A stretch of 64,000 bases of DNA from Solitalea lacus (GTDB taxonomy: Bacteria; Bacteroidota; Bacteroidia; Sphingobacteriales; Sphingobacteriaceae), in assembly GCF_022014595.1 (NCBI RefSeq), contig NZ_CP091740.1, forward strand, positions 3,088,200 through 3,152,199, read 5' to 3'. This document shows, in pieces, positions 18,255-26,748 of this stretch. Position 1 is the stretch's first letter. Every line of letters starts with the position of its first letter. The position numbers were made by a program, and so were the translations under genes. The notes under the pieces are model-generated. The model ran no database searches, was not told the origin of the DNA, and worked only from the letters and a program-made list of their open reading frames with translations.

Positions 18255-19097
18255 CTAAATAGCCTTAAGACTCATGTCTAAGCTTTTAACTGAATGGGTT
18301 AAGGCACCCATTGATATGTAATTCACACCGGTAAGTGCGTACTCACGTGCATTTTCAAGAGTAATTCCACCAGATGCTTCGGTTATGAATTTACCACTAA
18401 TCAAATTAATTGCTTTACGTAAATTATCAAAACTAAAGTTATCAAGCATGATCCTATCAACACCGCCAGTATTTAAAACTTGCTGTACTTCTTCCAAATT
18501 TCGTGTTTCAATCTCAATTTGCAGGTTCTTGCCTGTTCGTTTCAAATATGCATGGGCATTTTCTATGGCATTTTTAATTCCTCCGGCATAATCAACGTGG
18601 TTATCTTTGATCAATATCATATCATACAAACCAAAGCGATGATTTACTCCACCGCCGATTTGCACAGCCCATTTTTCAAGAAAACGTATTCCAGGAGTTG
18701 TTTTACGAGTATCCAGAACCTTTGTTGAAGTACCTTTTAATTCTTCTGCAACTTTATTGGTAACGGTAGCAATTCCGCTCATACGTTGCATGGTGTTAAG
18801 TACCAAACGTTCGGCTTTTAAAATTGAATGAACGCTCCCTGTTACCACTAAGGCTATATCACCTTTCTTAACATAAGCGCCATCATTAAGTAAAATTTCA
18901 AGTTGAAGAGCTGCATCAACGGTAGCAAAAATCTCCTTTGCTAAATCAACTCCAGCAAGAATCCCATCATCCTTAATCAATAATCGAGCAGATCCCTGGG
19001 TTCCTTCGGGAATACTTGAAAGCGATGTATGGTCGCCATCTCCCACATCCTCAGCCAAAGCACTAAGGATAAACTGTTTAACTTGTTCCTTTTCCAA
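18255..19097 (-). CDS. nadC: Nicotinate-nucleotide pyrophosphorylase (carboxylating)
   Basis: 280 residues. Conserved blocks EDVGDGDHTS, LNTMQRMSGIAT, DTRKTTPGIRFLEKWAVQIGGGVNHRFGLYDMILIKDNH and EIETRNLEEVQ are all present, including the Arg, Lys and His that bind quinolinate and PRPP. It converts quinolinate to nicotinate mononucleotide in NAD synthesis. The start is TTG at 19097: an in-frame stop lies four codons upstream of that TTG's preceding codons and no ATG is available. nadA and nadB are not in the window. Confidence 0.94.
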   Translation of the reverse strand: MEKEQVKQFILSALAEDVGDGDHTSLSSIPEGTQGSARLLIKDDGILAGVDLAKEIFATVDAALQLEILLNDGAYVKKGDIALVVTGSVHSILKAERLVLNTMQRMSGIATVTNKVAEELKGTSTKVLDTRKTTPGIRFLEKWAVQIGGGVNHRFGLYDMILIKDNHVDYAGGIKNAIENAHAYLKRTGKNLQIEIETRNLEEVQQVLNTGGVDRIMLDNFSFDNLRKAINLISGKFITEASGGITLENAREYALTGVNYISMGALTHSVKSLDMSLKAI

Positions 19098-19153
19098 AAC
19101 CTCGCATTTTTAATGCGCCAAGATAAAAAAATGTTGGCAAAGTTGCCGCAAAC

Positions 19154-19546
19154 TCATTTTTCCTGCTCAACTCTTAGCTCGTTAATTAGGCTAGAATTAC
19201 CACTTTGCTTCATATAGAAAAACAGACGATAGGTAGCATTAGAGGTTTTATAAACACATATGGCATATTGCATTCCTTCAGGTGAAGATCCGGTATGTTT
19301 TAATTTTACTTGAACAGGGGGATATTTTATAAAGAAATTCTTGAGAATCATTTCCGACTGTGTTTTACTGTACACATTCTCATCTTCTAGAATGGACAAA
19401 ATCACAGAAGAGTTAAGGTATTTGGCAATTTCTTTCGTATTGGCAGCTTCAATCGATTTTGTAATCATTTCTATAGTATCATTTTGATGCGGCCATTTAG
19501 TATGGGCAATAAAGATGAAGGATACTATAAAAAGTATTTTACTCAC
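19154..19546 (-). CDS. DUF4783-type secreted protein
   Basis: 130 residues starting with GTG at 19546 (no ATG in frame). A short hydrophobic N-terminus (MSKILFIVSFIFIAHT) looks like a signal peptide. The body (IEAANTKEIAKYLNSSVILSIL, KNFFIKYPPVQVKLKHTGSSPEGMQYAI) resembles DUF4783, an NTF2-like fold found in Bacteroidota next to nadC. It ends 57 bases before the nadC start on the same strand. Function unknown. Confidence 0.7.
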   Translation of the reverse strand: MSKILFIVSFIFIAHTKWPHQNDTIEMITKSIEAANTKEIAKYLNSSVILSILEDENVYSKTQSEMILKNFFIKYPPVQVKLKHTGSSPEGMQYAICVYKTSNATYRLFFYMKQSGNSSLINELRVEQEK

Positions 19547-19667
19547 GTTGTGATTAAATTTTAAAAATTACCTGCTTTTTGTTGCAGGTTTGAAACACAA
19601 ATAATGCCAAAAAATTACACAATCGTTTGCTATTATATTTTTTTAAGTAAAATACTTGCTAAAAAAA

Positions 19668-19675
19668 TATATTTG
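19668..19675 (+). promoter_or_regulatory. Possible -7 element (TATATTTG) of gpmI
   Basis: TATATTTG fits TAnnTTTG and ends 4 bases before the likely GTG start at 19680, which would make the mRNA leaderless or nearly so. No clear -33 element is seen. Confidence 0.35.
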
Positions 19676-19679
19676 TAAG

Positions 19680-21203
19680 GTGGAAAATAGCAAAAAAATC
19701 GCCCTTATCATCCTAGACGGATGGGGCTACGGACGCAAAGATGAGTCTAATGCCATCTACAAAGCAAATACTCCCTTTTTTGATTCATTAATTAATGAAT
19801 ATCCAAACTCAAAGTTGGAAGCTTCAGGCGAAGCGGTAGGTTTACCTGAAGGCCAAATGGGTAATTCAGAAGTTGGCCACATGAACCTCGGTGCCGGACG
19901 TGTTGTTTATCAAGAACTTGTGCGAATCAACAAAGCAGTTCGCGAGCATGAAATCGATCAAAATGAGGTTCTTATTGAAGCTTTTGACTATGCAAAGCAA
20001 AATAATAAAAGTGTTCACTTTATAGGATTGGTTTCTGACGGAGGTGTACACTCTCATATTAACCACTTAAAAGGCTTACTAACGGTTGCTGCCAGCAAGC
20101 AATTAAATAATGTATTTGTTCATGCATTTTTAGACGGCAGAGATACCGACCCAAAAAGCGGGTTGGGCTTCATGAGCAATCTTGAACTACATATAGCACA
20201 AACTACCGGAAAGGTAGCTTCAGCTATCGGCCGTTATTATGCCATGGACCGCGATAATCGCTGGGAAAGGGTAAAATTAGCCTATGATGTAATGGTAAAA
20301 GGTGTTGGCAAACCTGTGTCAAATATTGAAAAAGCCATAGAAGATTCATATGCTGAAAATGTTACTGATGAGTTTGTAAAACCAATTGTTAAAGTTGATG
20401 CTAACGGGCAACCAGTTGGCACCATTAAAAATGGCGATGTGGTTATATGTTTTAATTTCCGTACCGACCGTGGTCGTGAAATTACCAAAGCTCTTACTCA
20501 GGAGGACTTCCCTGAACAGGACATGAAGAAACTTGACCTATTTTATGTTACCATGACTAATTATGATGAAACGTTCAAAAATGTTAAGGTAATTTTTAAT
20601 AAGGAAGATTTAACCATGACCTTAGGTGAAGTTTTAGAGCAGGCTGGTAAAAATCAAATACGAATTGCAGAAACCGAAAAATACCCTCATGTTACGTTCT
20701 TCTTCTCTGGAGGTCGGGAAACACCTTTTGAAAACGAAAAACGGTTACTGTGTCCTTCACCCAAAGTGGCAACCTACGATTTAAAACCCGAAATGAGTGC
20801 GTTTGATATCAAAGATGCAATCATTCCAGAACTAAAAAGTCAATGGGTTGATTTCATTTGTTTAAACTTTGCCAATACAGATATGGTTGGCCATACAGGT
20901 GTATTTAGCGCTGCAATTAAAGCCGCAGAAACGGTAGATACTTGTTTAAAAGAGGTTGTAGAAACAGGAATTGATAACGGTTACTCATTTATCATTATAG
21001 CTGACCATGGTAATGCAGATTACATGATTAATGATGATGGAACGCCAAACACAGCACATACTACAAACTTGGTTCCGTGCATTGTAATTGATAAAGACGT
21101 TAAAACGGTGAAGGATGGCAAATTAGGTGATATTGCACCTACAATCTTAAAACTTATGCACATTCAAAAACCGGAAGAAATGAACGGCAATGAATTGGTA
21201 TAA
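19680..21203 (+). CDS. gpmI: 2,3-bisphosphoglycerate-independent phosphoglycerate mutase
   Basis: 507 residues from GTG at 19680 (VENSKKIALIILDGWGYG); an upstream in-frame TTG at 19656 adds eight residues not expected in the family. The catalytic Ser lies in QMGNSEVGHMNLGAGR; metal ligands include LDGWG, FLDGRDTDPKSG, NFANTDMVGHTG and ADHGNADYM. It interconverts 3- and 2-phosphoglycerate in glycolysis using two Mn ions. The full set of alkaline-phosphatase-type metal motifs is visible. Confidence 0.95.
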   Translation: MENSKKIALIILDGWGYGRKDESNAIYKANTPFFDSLINEYPNSKLEASGEAVGLPEGQMGNSEVGHMNLGAGRVVYQELVRINKAVREHEIDQNEVLIEAFDYAKQNNKSVHFIGLVSDGGVHSHINHLKGLLTVAASKQLNNVFVHAFLDGRDTDPKSGLGFMSNLELHIAQTTGKVASAIGRYYAMDRDNRWERVKLAYDVMVKGVGKPVSNIEKAIEDSYAENVTDEFVKPIVKVDANGQPVGTIKNGDVVICFNFRTDRGREITKALTQEDFPEQDMKKLDLFYVTMTNYDETFKNVKVIFNKEDLTMTLGEVLEQAGKNQIRIAETEKYPHVTFFFSGGRETPFENEKRLLCPSPKVATYDLKPEMSAFDIKDAIIPELKSQWVDFICLNFANTDMVGHTGVFSAAIKAAETVDTCLKEVVETGIDNGYSFIIIADHGNADYMINDDGTPNTAHTTNLVPCIVIDKDVKTVKDGKLGDIAPTILKLMHIQKPEEMNGNELV

Positions 21204-21227
21204 CACCTAGAGAAATTTAAAAATATA

Positions 21228-21270
21228 AACAAGCGGCTGGTGAAAATTCATCAGCCGCTTGTTATTTTTA
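21228..21270 (+). terminator. Terminator after gpmI
   Basis: A long stem (about 16 bp with one mismatch; arms ACAAGCGGCTGGTGAA and its near complement) is followed by a T-rich tail. It ends just before the next gene at 21275. Confidence 0.8.
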
Positions 21271-21274
21271 AGGC

Positions 21275-21808
21275 ATGAACAAATTTGTGTCTTTTTCACT
21301 ATTGCTTGTTGTTGTAACCATTTCAGCATGCACTAATTCAATCAATAAAAAACCAAACACATCTACTTATTTTGATTTAAAGGAGTACTTTGAGAACGAA
21401 GCGAAAAGACTCAACAGAGAGAATCCGAAAGTAGAAAAAACGGTAAATGATAATGGTAAGCAAGAAACAAAGGCCGTTCTAAATACTATCTGGCTGAATG
21501 AACTCAGCGTTTTCATCAACTCAAACATCAATAAACCGGCCTGGAGCAAAAGTTATTCTGTAACATCAACAGACTCCACAGAAGAATACAAGGCCCTGGA
21601 CTCGAGCTTAAAAACTCAATTTATTAAAATATCCAAGGGCAAAACAGGTATAGACAAAATCTTTATCCAAAATCATACAACCAATGAATTGTATGAGTTA
21701 GATGAAAAACTCTATTACGAAAGCAAAAAAATATATAGAATTGAGCGCGTACAAAAAGCTACCATGTTAAAAGAAAGCACATTTAGCATAGTAGGGAAGT
21801 TTTTGTAA
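21275..21808 (+). CDS. Small lipoprotein of unknown function; 3' end altered by mobile element
   Basis: 177 residues. The lipobox TISACTNS places the lipidated Cys at about residue 19. The rest is hydrophilic and Lys/Glu-rich with no recognised domain. The stop codon lies at the junction with the group II intron remnant. A 10-base repeat of the gene's last bases (21795-21804) recurs at 25275-25284 on the far side, where the sequence would give a nearly identical end (GKFF then stop). The original protein was therefore probably the same length and little harm was done. Confidence 0.65.
   Translation: MNKFVSFSLLLVVVTISACTNSINKKPNTSTYFDLKEYFENEAKRLNRENPKVEKTVNDNGKQETKAVLNTIWLNELSVFINSNINKPAWSKSYSVTSTDSTEEYKALDSSLKTQFIKISKGKTGIDKIFIQNHTTNELYELDEKLYYESKKIYRIERVQKATMLKESTFSIVGKFL
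21795..21804 (+). repeat. Left copy of 10-bp direct repeat flanking the intron remnant
   Basis: GGAAGTTTTT here recurs at 25275-25284, immediately beyond the right end of the intron remnant. It is short and AT-rich, so chance is possible. Confidence 0.45.
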
Positions 21809-22401
21809 TCGAGTAGGAAGATAGGGATTATTTCCCTATCTGTCCTCTCACACCACCGTACGTACGGTTCTCGTATACGGCGGTTTCTTAATTTACACAA
21901 CGCAATTTTTGATAGTAGTCAGTAAAGAACAGGTAGCCCGATTGCTTAAGACGTTCGTTGGTGATACTTCTGCTAAGGATTTGGCTATTAGCTGTACGCC
22001 AGTAGCTTTTCCTCGTGTTGCCGTATTCCTTTGCCTTGTTTTTCGGGATACCCAGTTTTATCAGATTCCTAATTCGGGTTTTGATACTTTTCCATTGTTT
22101 CCATATCAATGACCTGATTCTTCTTCGATACCATTCATCTATGCGTTCCAACAATCCTTTCATGTCTGCCAGCTGAAAATAGTTAAGCCAGCCTGTGATG
22201 TACTGTCTTATTGATTCCTTTCGGCGTTCATTGCCCCATCCGTTGCTCCGTGAGGTCAGTTCTCGGATTTTGTCTTTCATCTTTTCAACACTTTTCTTAT
22301 GGGTGCGCATTTTGCAACCATTTTTGTTGAAATAGAATCCATACCCCAAGAACTTAACATCCTTGACGTGTGCAACTGTGGTTTTCTCTCTATTTACTTT
22401 C

Positions 22402-22448
22402 AGATAAAGCTTTTGTTCGATATAGTTTGTAAGGCTGACAAGCACTCT
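22402..22448. repeat. Left copy of 47-bp target-site duplication
   Basis: 47 bases identical to 24053-24099, directly abutting the IS left end at 22449. They encode the RT residues LVSLTNYIEQKLYL on the minus strand, so the duplication is of maturase sequence. Confidence 0.92.
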
Positions 22449-24052
22449 CCTGACTTGTTCAAATTAGGTCAGCAAATTTAGTTTCTCAATTAGTGTTATA
22501 ATTTTGGAGTTTGAATTAGCTCTCATCGTGATTTCCTTTCCTGTAATTTTGTTCTTTAACCGAGCGTCCGTTATCTTTTTACATTCGTGAATAAAGCTTT
22601 TAATAGATGTTTCAGTTTTTAGTTCAATATTTTTCGATATGATCAAAGCCATGAAGCATATTAATAAATGAAGCTTTATCGGCTCCTCCTTATAATGGAA
22701 TATTGGCCTTGTCTGCAAGTCGCTTTTAGATATCCTAAAAGCCTGCTCAATCCTGTAAAGCTCGTGATATCGATCTATGATGTTTTGATTATTAGCCGCT
22801 GATTCTGGAAGATTCGTATAATAACCTTTAATTCCCAGCAGTTTATGGGTTTTATCGATAAGCTTCTGGTTGAGCTCCATTTTTTGTCCTAATGATTTGG
22901 TAAACTTGAGCTTCTTGTTTTTAGATGGGTTATCAATCAAATATTTTGCCTTTTCCATCTGTTTCTCCATTTCATATTTATCTTTTCGATAGCGCAAGGA
23001 TGAATAGCTGCAGATTAGATCCCCGTTAGACGTTTTTATCCGGATATTTTGTCCATCTTTTCTAGTGATGTTGCCATTAATTTCAGCCAGTAAATCACTA
23101 GATATATTTCCCAACCGCGCACCTACAATATAGTTGATGCCATTTTCGTTTAAAGCCATACTGTTTTCAGTACTTATCATTGCAGCATCCGCAACCACGG
23201 TAAGGATTTCTACATTGTGTTTCTTGATAAAGCTTTGTATTACCGGAATAAAGGTATGGCCTTCGAAAGTATTGCCTGGAAATACTTCATACCCGATAGG
23301 TAATCCTTCCTTGCTTACCATCAATGCGATGAGAATCTGTGGCTGTTGTGATTTGTTATCTTTAGAAAACCCATTTTTACGCAGATCATCTGACTCAAAG
23401 GTCTCAAAGTAAAGTGTGGTTACATCATAAAAAACAAGGTTATAGTCAAAGTTATAGTGTTCCTGAGCAAACTTAACAGCAATGTTCTCGGCCTTTGTTT
23501 TTAGGTCCAACCATTGTGGAGCAGAGTCATAATACTTTTGCCTACGATGTTTTATGCCAAAATATTCTTCCAACAAACCAATAGAACGAAGTTTTGATCC
23601 AGGTTCAATCATTCTCATAATTACCAGATCCAGAAGAAAGTTGTTTTTCAACTTATCAAATCCAATGTAAATAATCAGCTTGGAGATCAATTCATGAAAG
23701 AATGAATAATATACGCCTATAAACTCGGTCTGTTTGATGTTTATAATATTGTCAGACTGAGCGTCATTGAATAGGAATAGTTGCTTAGTAACTGTTTTGA
23801 TATAATCGTTAGCAAGTGTGAGTAAACCTGCAAGTTCATCGGGAGAGCGAGCAGTGCCTATATGCCTTAAAATAACTCTTTTACGATTTTCAATCTTATA
23901 AATTTGAACTGAAGTCGATCCTGCTGCGTACTGGATTTGCCTAATTTTATACACTTTTTAACTTTAGGTCAGCAAAACGCCAAAATAATGAAAATAAACA
24001 CAACAATATCAAGTACTTATATTTTAATCATAAGTACCCCGGACAAGTCAGG
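22449..24052 (-). mobile_element. IS1634-type (IS4 superfamily) insertion sequence
   Basis: 1604 bp with one transposase gene. Ends carry a perfect 10-bp inverted repeat, CCTGACTTGT at 22449-22458 and its complement at 24043-24052. The element is flanked by 47-bp direct repeats inside the maturase gene. Inside it, a 13-bp direct repeat (TTAGGTCAGCAAA) sits at both edges of the transposase gene, near 22465 and 23964. Confidence 0.9.
22464..23954 (-). CDS. IS1634-family transposase
   Basis: 496 residues, apparently intact. VFYDVTTLYFET holds the first catalytic Asp of the DDE triad, TVVADAAMIS the second, and YHELYRIEQAFRISKSDLQTRPIFHY is the C-terminal Y-(2)-R-(3)-E-(6)-K-like block. LICFMALIISKNIE follows, as in IS1634/IS1549-type enzymes. 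The start is GTG at 23954 (MYKIRQIQYA). Because the gene and both IS ends are whole, the element may still be mobile. Confidence 0.9.
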   Translation of the reverse strand: MYKIRQIQYAAGSTSVQIYKIENRKRVILRHIGTARSPDELAGLLTLANDYIKTVTKQLFLFNDAQSDNIINIKQTEFIGVYYSFFHELISKLIIYIGFDKLKNNFLLDLVIMRMIEPGSKLRSIGLLEEYFGIKHRRQKYYDSAPQWLDLKTKAENIAVKFAQEHYNFDYNLVFYDVTTLYFETFESDDLRKNGFSKDNKSQQPQILIALMVSKEGLPIGYEVFPGNTFEGHTFIPVIQSFIKKHNVEILTVVADAAMISTENSMALNENGINYIVGARLGNISSDLLAEINGNITRKDGQNIRIKTSNGDLICSYSSLRYRKDKYEMEKQMEKAKYLIDNPSKNKKLKFTKSLGQKMELNQKLIDKTHKLLGIKGYYTNLPESAANNQNIIDRYHELYRIEQAFRISKSDLQTRPIFHYKEEPIKLHLLICFMALIISKNIELKTETSIKSFIHECKKITDARLKNKITGKEITMRANSNSKIITLIEKLNLLT

Positions 24053-24099
24053 AGATAAAGCTTTTGTTCGATATAGTTTGTAAGGCTGACAAGCACTCT
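24053..24099. repeat. Right copy of 47-bp target-site duplication
   Basis: Identical to 22402-22448 and abutting the right end of the IS1634-type element. Confidence 0.92.
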
Positions 24100-25274
24100 T
24101 TCAGCAGCTCGGCGGCTTTTACAGAATACCATACAGTCGTCAGCGTATCTGACAAAACGATGTCCTCTTTCCTTTAGTTCCTTGTCCAGTTCGTTGAGCA
24201 TTACATTGCTCAACAGCGGACTTAGGTTTCCTCCTTGCGGAACTCCCATCGATGTCTCTTGAAATTTCCCCTGTATCATTACGCCTGCTTTTAGGTATTT
24301 ATGTATCAATGATACTACCCTGCCATCAGGGATGGTTCGGGATAAAATCTCTATCAGCTTGCTTTGGTTAACAGTATCGAAGAATTTTTCCAGATCCATG
24401 TCCACAACGTAACGATAACCGTCGTTTGCGTTGGTTTGGCACTGCTTTATGGCCTGATGAGCACTGCGTTTTGGACGGAAGCCGTAACTGTTGGGCGAGA
24501 ATTGTCGTTCGTAAATAGGTGTTAATTGTTGGGTGATTGCCTGCTGAATGACTCTTTCCACTACTGTAGGGATGCCTAAAGCTCGCTTTTTGCCGTTCTC
24601 TTTGGATATCTCGACCCTACGAACGGCTTGCGGTTTATACCGCCCATTTTGTAGTGAGTCAAGCAGTTCTTCTCGATGGGATTGTAAGTAGGGCAAAAGC
24701 TTTTCCACATTCATCCCATCAACCCCGCCTGTTCCATTGTTACGCTTAACTTGTTTGTAGGCCGCATTAAGGTTGGATGGCGAGAGTATATACTCTAAAA
24801 GTTGGGCTTGTTGCCCTTGCGTTGTGTTGGTGTTTCCTTTTTCAGTCATCCATAGATATGTCTGCCCTCCAGAGCCTGATTCGGTTTCCGACCTATTTCC
24901 GCTCTGCCAGGTGTCTTGCTCCGTTTTCTGCTTTCTACCATTCATACAGTAACCTTCATTTGATGCTCACCTCTTAAGATTCGACCCTTCCCCTGCTAAC
25001 TCGTAGCAGCGTACTTTGATCTCTGCTGATTTCTGACAGCAATTGTTAGCCGTGTTTCATACTGCTTGTTTCCGCACGTCTGCCAGACCTCCCGTGGTAA
25101 ACCTATACACTTTCTCCCCATGTAACCGCCTTATTTACACTCCAGTATCCGGGTAGTTATTGGACTTCGATTTGTTTTGCAACCTCATCCTGCTGGATAT
25201 GCCTGATAGGGTTCGTGTTCCTCGGTTCAGGGATTTGCCTCAAGCTTCCTTCTATGTTGTAAAGCAAGAGATCT

Positions 25275-25284
25275 GGAAGTTTTT
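25275..25284 (+). repeat. Right copy of 10-bp direct repeat flanking the intron remnant
   Basis: GGAAGTTTTT as at 21795-21804; the bases that follow (TTTAATG) complete a plausible original 3' end of the lipoprotein gene. Confidence 0.45.
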
Positions 25285-25292
25285 TTAATGAT

Positions 25293-25409
25293 TACCTTTG
25301 TGATATAAATCCGAAGAGGAAGTGGGCGCTGCTGGAGAGCAACTCACCAGCAATAGGATTTATGACGGTGAATATAGCTTTGAAGCCCCACAATGACAGG
25401 GGCTTTTTT
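25293..25409 (+). ncRNA. Candidate small structured RNA
   Basis: TACCTTTG (25293-25300) fits the -7 consensus. About 5 bases later begins a segment with nested pairing: ATAAATCC (25305-25312) with GGATTTAT (25356-25363), enclosing GCTGG (25331-25335) with CCAGC (25347-25351). It ends in a strong terminator (AAGCCCC 25383-25389 with GGGGCTT 25399-25405, then T's). No ORF fits. No known RNA family was recognised, and no -33 element is visible, perhaps because the intron insertion separated it. Confidence 0.4.
25383..25409 (+). terminator. Rho-independent terminator
   Basis: 7-bp GC-rich stem, 9-base loop and six T's on the plus strand. It may end the candidate small RNA or originally the lipoprotein transcript. 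Confidence 0.75.
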
Positions 25410-25495
25410 GCTGTATTCATTGTCCTAAATGGCTAAAGAAAACTCTCTTGCCCTGAATCTTCAGACACACCTGTCTTTTCAATGAACTAAAAGCC

Positions 25496-25655
25496 TATAA
25501 AAACATCCTTCTATTAGCAGAACCGGTAAATCGGGCTGCAATGCCGTGTTTAATTTTTTATAGATAGTGAGCTGTAGCCTTCAGATAGCAGATACAGAAT
25601 GACCAGCACTGCAGGAAGCGTGTTATCAGTCTCAGATTAAAAGGATGTTTTTATA
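25496..25655. repeat. 160-bp element bounded by perfect 15-bp inverted repeats
   Basis: TATAAAAACATCCTT at 25496-25510 is exactly complementary to 25641-25655. The 130 bases between have no ORF. It lies just downstream of the IS110 transposase stop. It could be a MITE-like element or the 3' non-coding end of the IS110 element; no clear target duplication is visible. Confidence 0.5.
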
Positions 25656-25668
25656 TGGCGTTTTAGTT

Positions 25669-26748
25669 TTATTTAACCACTGCACACTCATATTCTTGTT
25701 TGTTTATTAATACATACCTGATTCTGTTGAGTAATTTCCGGGCTATTCTTACGATGGCCTTATTCGGTTCCATTCGCCGGCAATACTCATGAAAACTTTT
25801 AGTCAGTGCCGGATCCAGGCGTGCGGCTACCCATGCACTTTCAATCAGGGCGCTGCGCAGCACGCTATGCCCCCGTCGGGTGATAGTACCGGCTAGTTCT
25901 TTTTCCCCACTTGAATGCGTCGAGGGGATGAGTCCTATAAAACTGCAGAGTTGATCCGTGTTTTTAAACCGGTTAATCGTCTCCAGCTCGGTTAATAAGG
26001 TCATGGCCGTTAATAATCCGATGCCAGGGATACTTCGCAGTAAAGCGATGGCTTCCTGGTAAGTACCTGTTTTTGATAGCTCTAGTAAATGCCGGGTGAG
26101 TTGCAATACAGAGGCTCTCAAATGTTTCGCTTCTAAAATCATGGCCTGCAGGGCCGTTTTACTACTCTGCTCAGCCATAGCGATGCTTTCCAGCCAATCA
26201 ACAAAAGGTTTCGACCAGTGGGACTGTTTTTTGGTGAAGGGCGCAGGTAGTTCAATGCCATGAAAGTACAGGAACGATTTTACCCGGTTTTTATACCGGG
26301 CAAGGTCCTTGGTCAGTATGGACCGGGTGCGAACTAAACAACGGTCCTCTAGGGTTTTACTGGAAGGAACATAAATCGGGATTAAGGCGCCACTTCTTAA
26401 TGAGTGTGCGATTTTACGGCTATCCCTGGAATCCTCTTTTTGCACTTTTTCTTTATCGGTGGTGGGAATATCGGCAGGATTGACCACGATGGAGTGAATG
26501 CCCAGAGCCTCCAAGCGGTTATGGATCCAGTAGCCGCAGAAGCCTGCTTCGTAGGCGGAATGATAGGTGCCGCCGGGGAAATTCTGCCGGAGATACTGGT
26601 GTAATACTTCGGGTTTAGGTGGCTGCGAAAAGGTTTTATGGGTGAGCAGTTCAGTCATAACGGTAACCTGCCAGCTTTTTAAGTGCACGTCAAAACCAAC
26701 ATAAATGTTTTGACCGCTAAAATCTAATTGATTAACTTGTGGTTGCAT
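25669..26748 (-). CDS. IS110-family transposase (DEDD recombinase)
   Basis: 359 residues. The N-terminal RuvC-like domain has IYVGFDVHLKSWQV (first Asp), YEAGFCGYWIHNRLEALGI (Glu) and TTDKEKVQKEDSRDSRKIAHSLRSG (paired Asp). The C-terminal domain RSIPGIGLLTAMTLLTEL and FIGLIPSTHSSGEKELAGTITRRGHSVLRSALIESAW carries the conserved Ser region. Full length, no frameshift, so probably functional. Confidence 0.93.
   Translation of the reverse strand: MQPQVNQLDFSGQNIYVGFDVHLKSWQVTVMTELLTHKTFSQPPKPEVLHQYLRQNFPGGTYHSAYEAGFCGYWIHNRLEALGIHSIVVNPADIPTTDKEKVQKEDSRDSRKIAHSLRSGALIPIYVPSSKTLEDRCLVRTRSILTKDLARYKNRVKSFLYFHGIELPAPFTKKQSHWSKPFVDWLESIAMAEQSSKTALQAMILEAKHLRASVLQLTRHLLELSKTGTYQEAIALLRSIPGIGLLTAMTLLTELETINRFKNTDQLCSFIGLIPSTHSSGEKELAGTITRRGHSVLRSALIESAWVAARLDPALTKSFHEYCRRMEPNKAIVRIARKLLNRIRYVLINKQEYECAVVK

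Larger units (their letters stand above)
21888..24945 (-). pseudogene. Group II intron reverse transcriptase/maturase split by an IS
   Basis: The N-terminal part (24945-24053) runs from MNGRKQKTEQ through RT motifs (NGTGGVDGM, KRALGIPTVVERVIQQA, SPNSYGFRPKRSAHQAI, VVDMDLEKFFDTV, TSMGVPQGGNLSPLLSN) to the intact catalytic RYADD. The C-terminal part (22448-21888) carries the maturase X domain (FLGYGFYFNKNG, RQYITGWLNYFQLADMKGLLERIDEWYRRRIR). Removing the IS and one 47-bp repeat rejoins both in frame to about 468 residues. No HNH endonuclease domain is seen. As it stands the gene is inactive. Confidence 0.9.
21805..25274 (-). mobile_element. Group II intron remnant, probably 5'-truncated, interrupted by an IS
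   Basis: On the minus strand, a maturase gene (24945 to 21888) is followed by a domain V/VI-like 3' end (21809-21880: a hairpin closing CCGTACGTACGG, the GTGTGAGAGG tract, then a second hairpin and CTACTCGAT). Upstream of the maturase, 24950-25260 resembles intron domains I-III (AAGGAAGCTTGAGG, ACCGAGGAACACGAACC, GGGAGGTCTGGCAGA). Only about 330 bases precede the maturase start, short for a full domain I-III, and no GTGYG 5' end was found, so the 5' end appears lost. Confidence 0.75.

Noticed and set aside
25060-25080. GTGCG on the minus strand near 25075 as the intron 5' end
   Set aside because: It would leave only about 130 bases before the maturase, and intron-like domain sequence continues upstream to about 25260.
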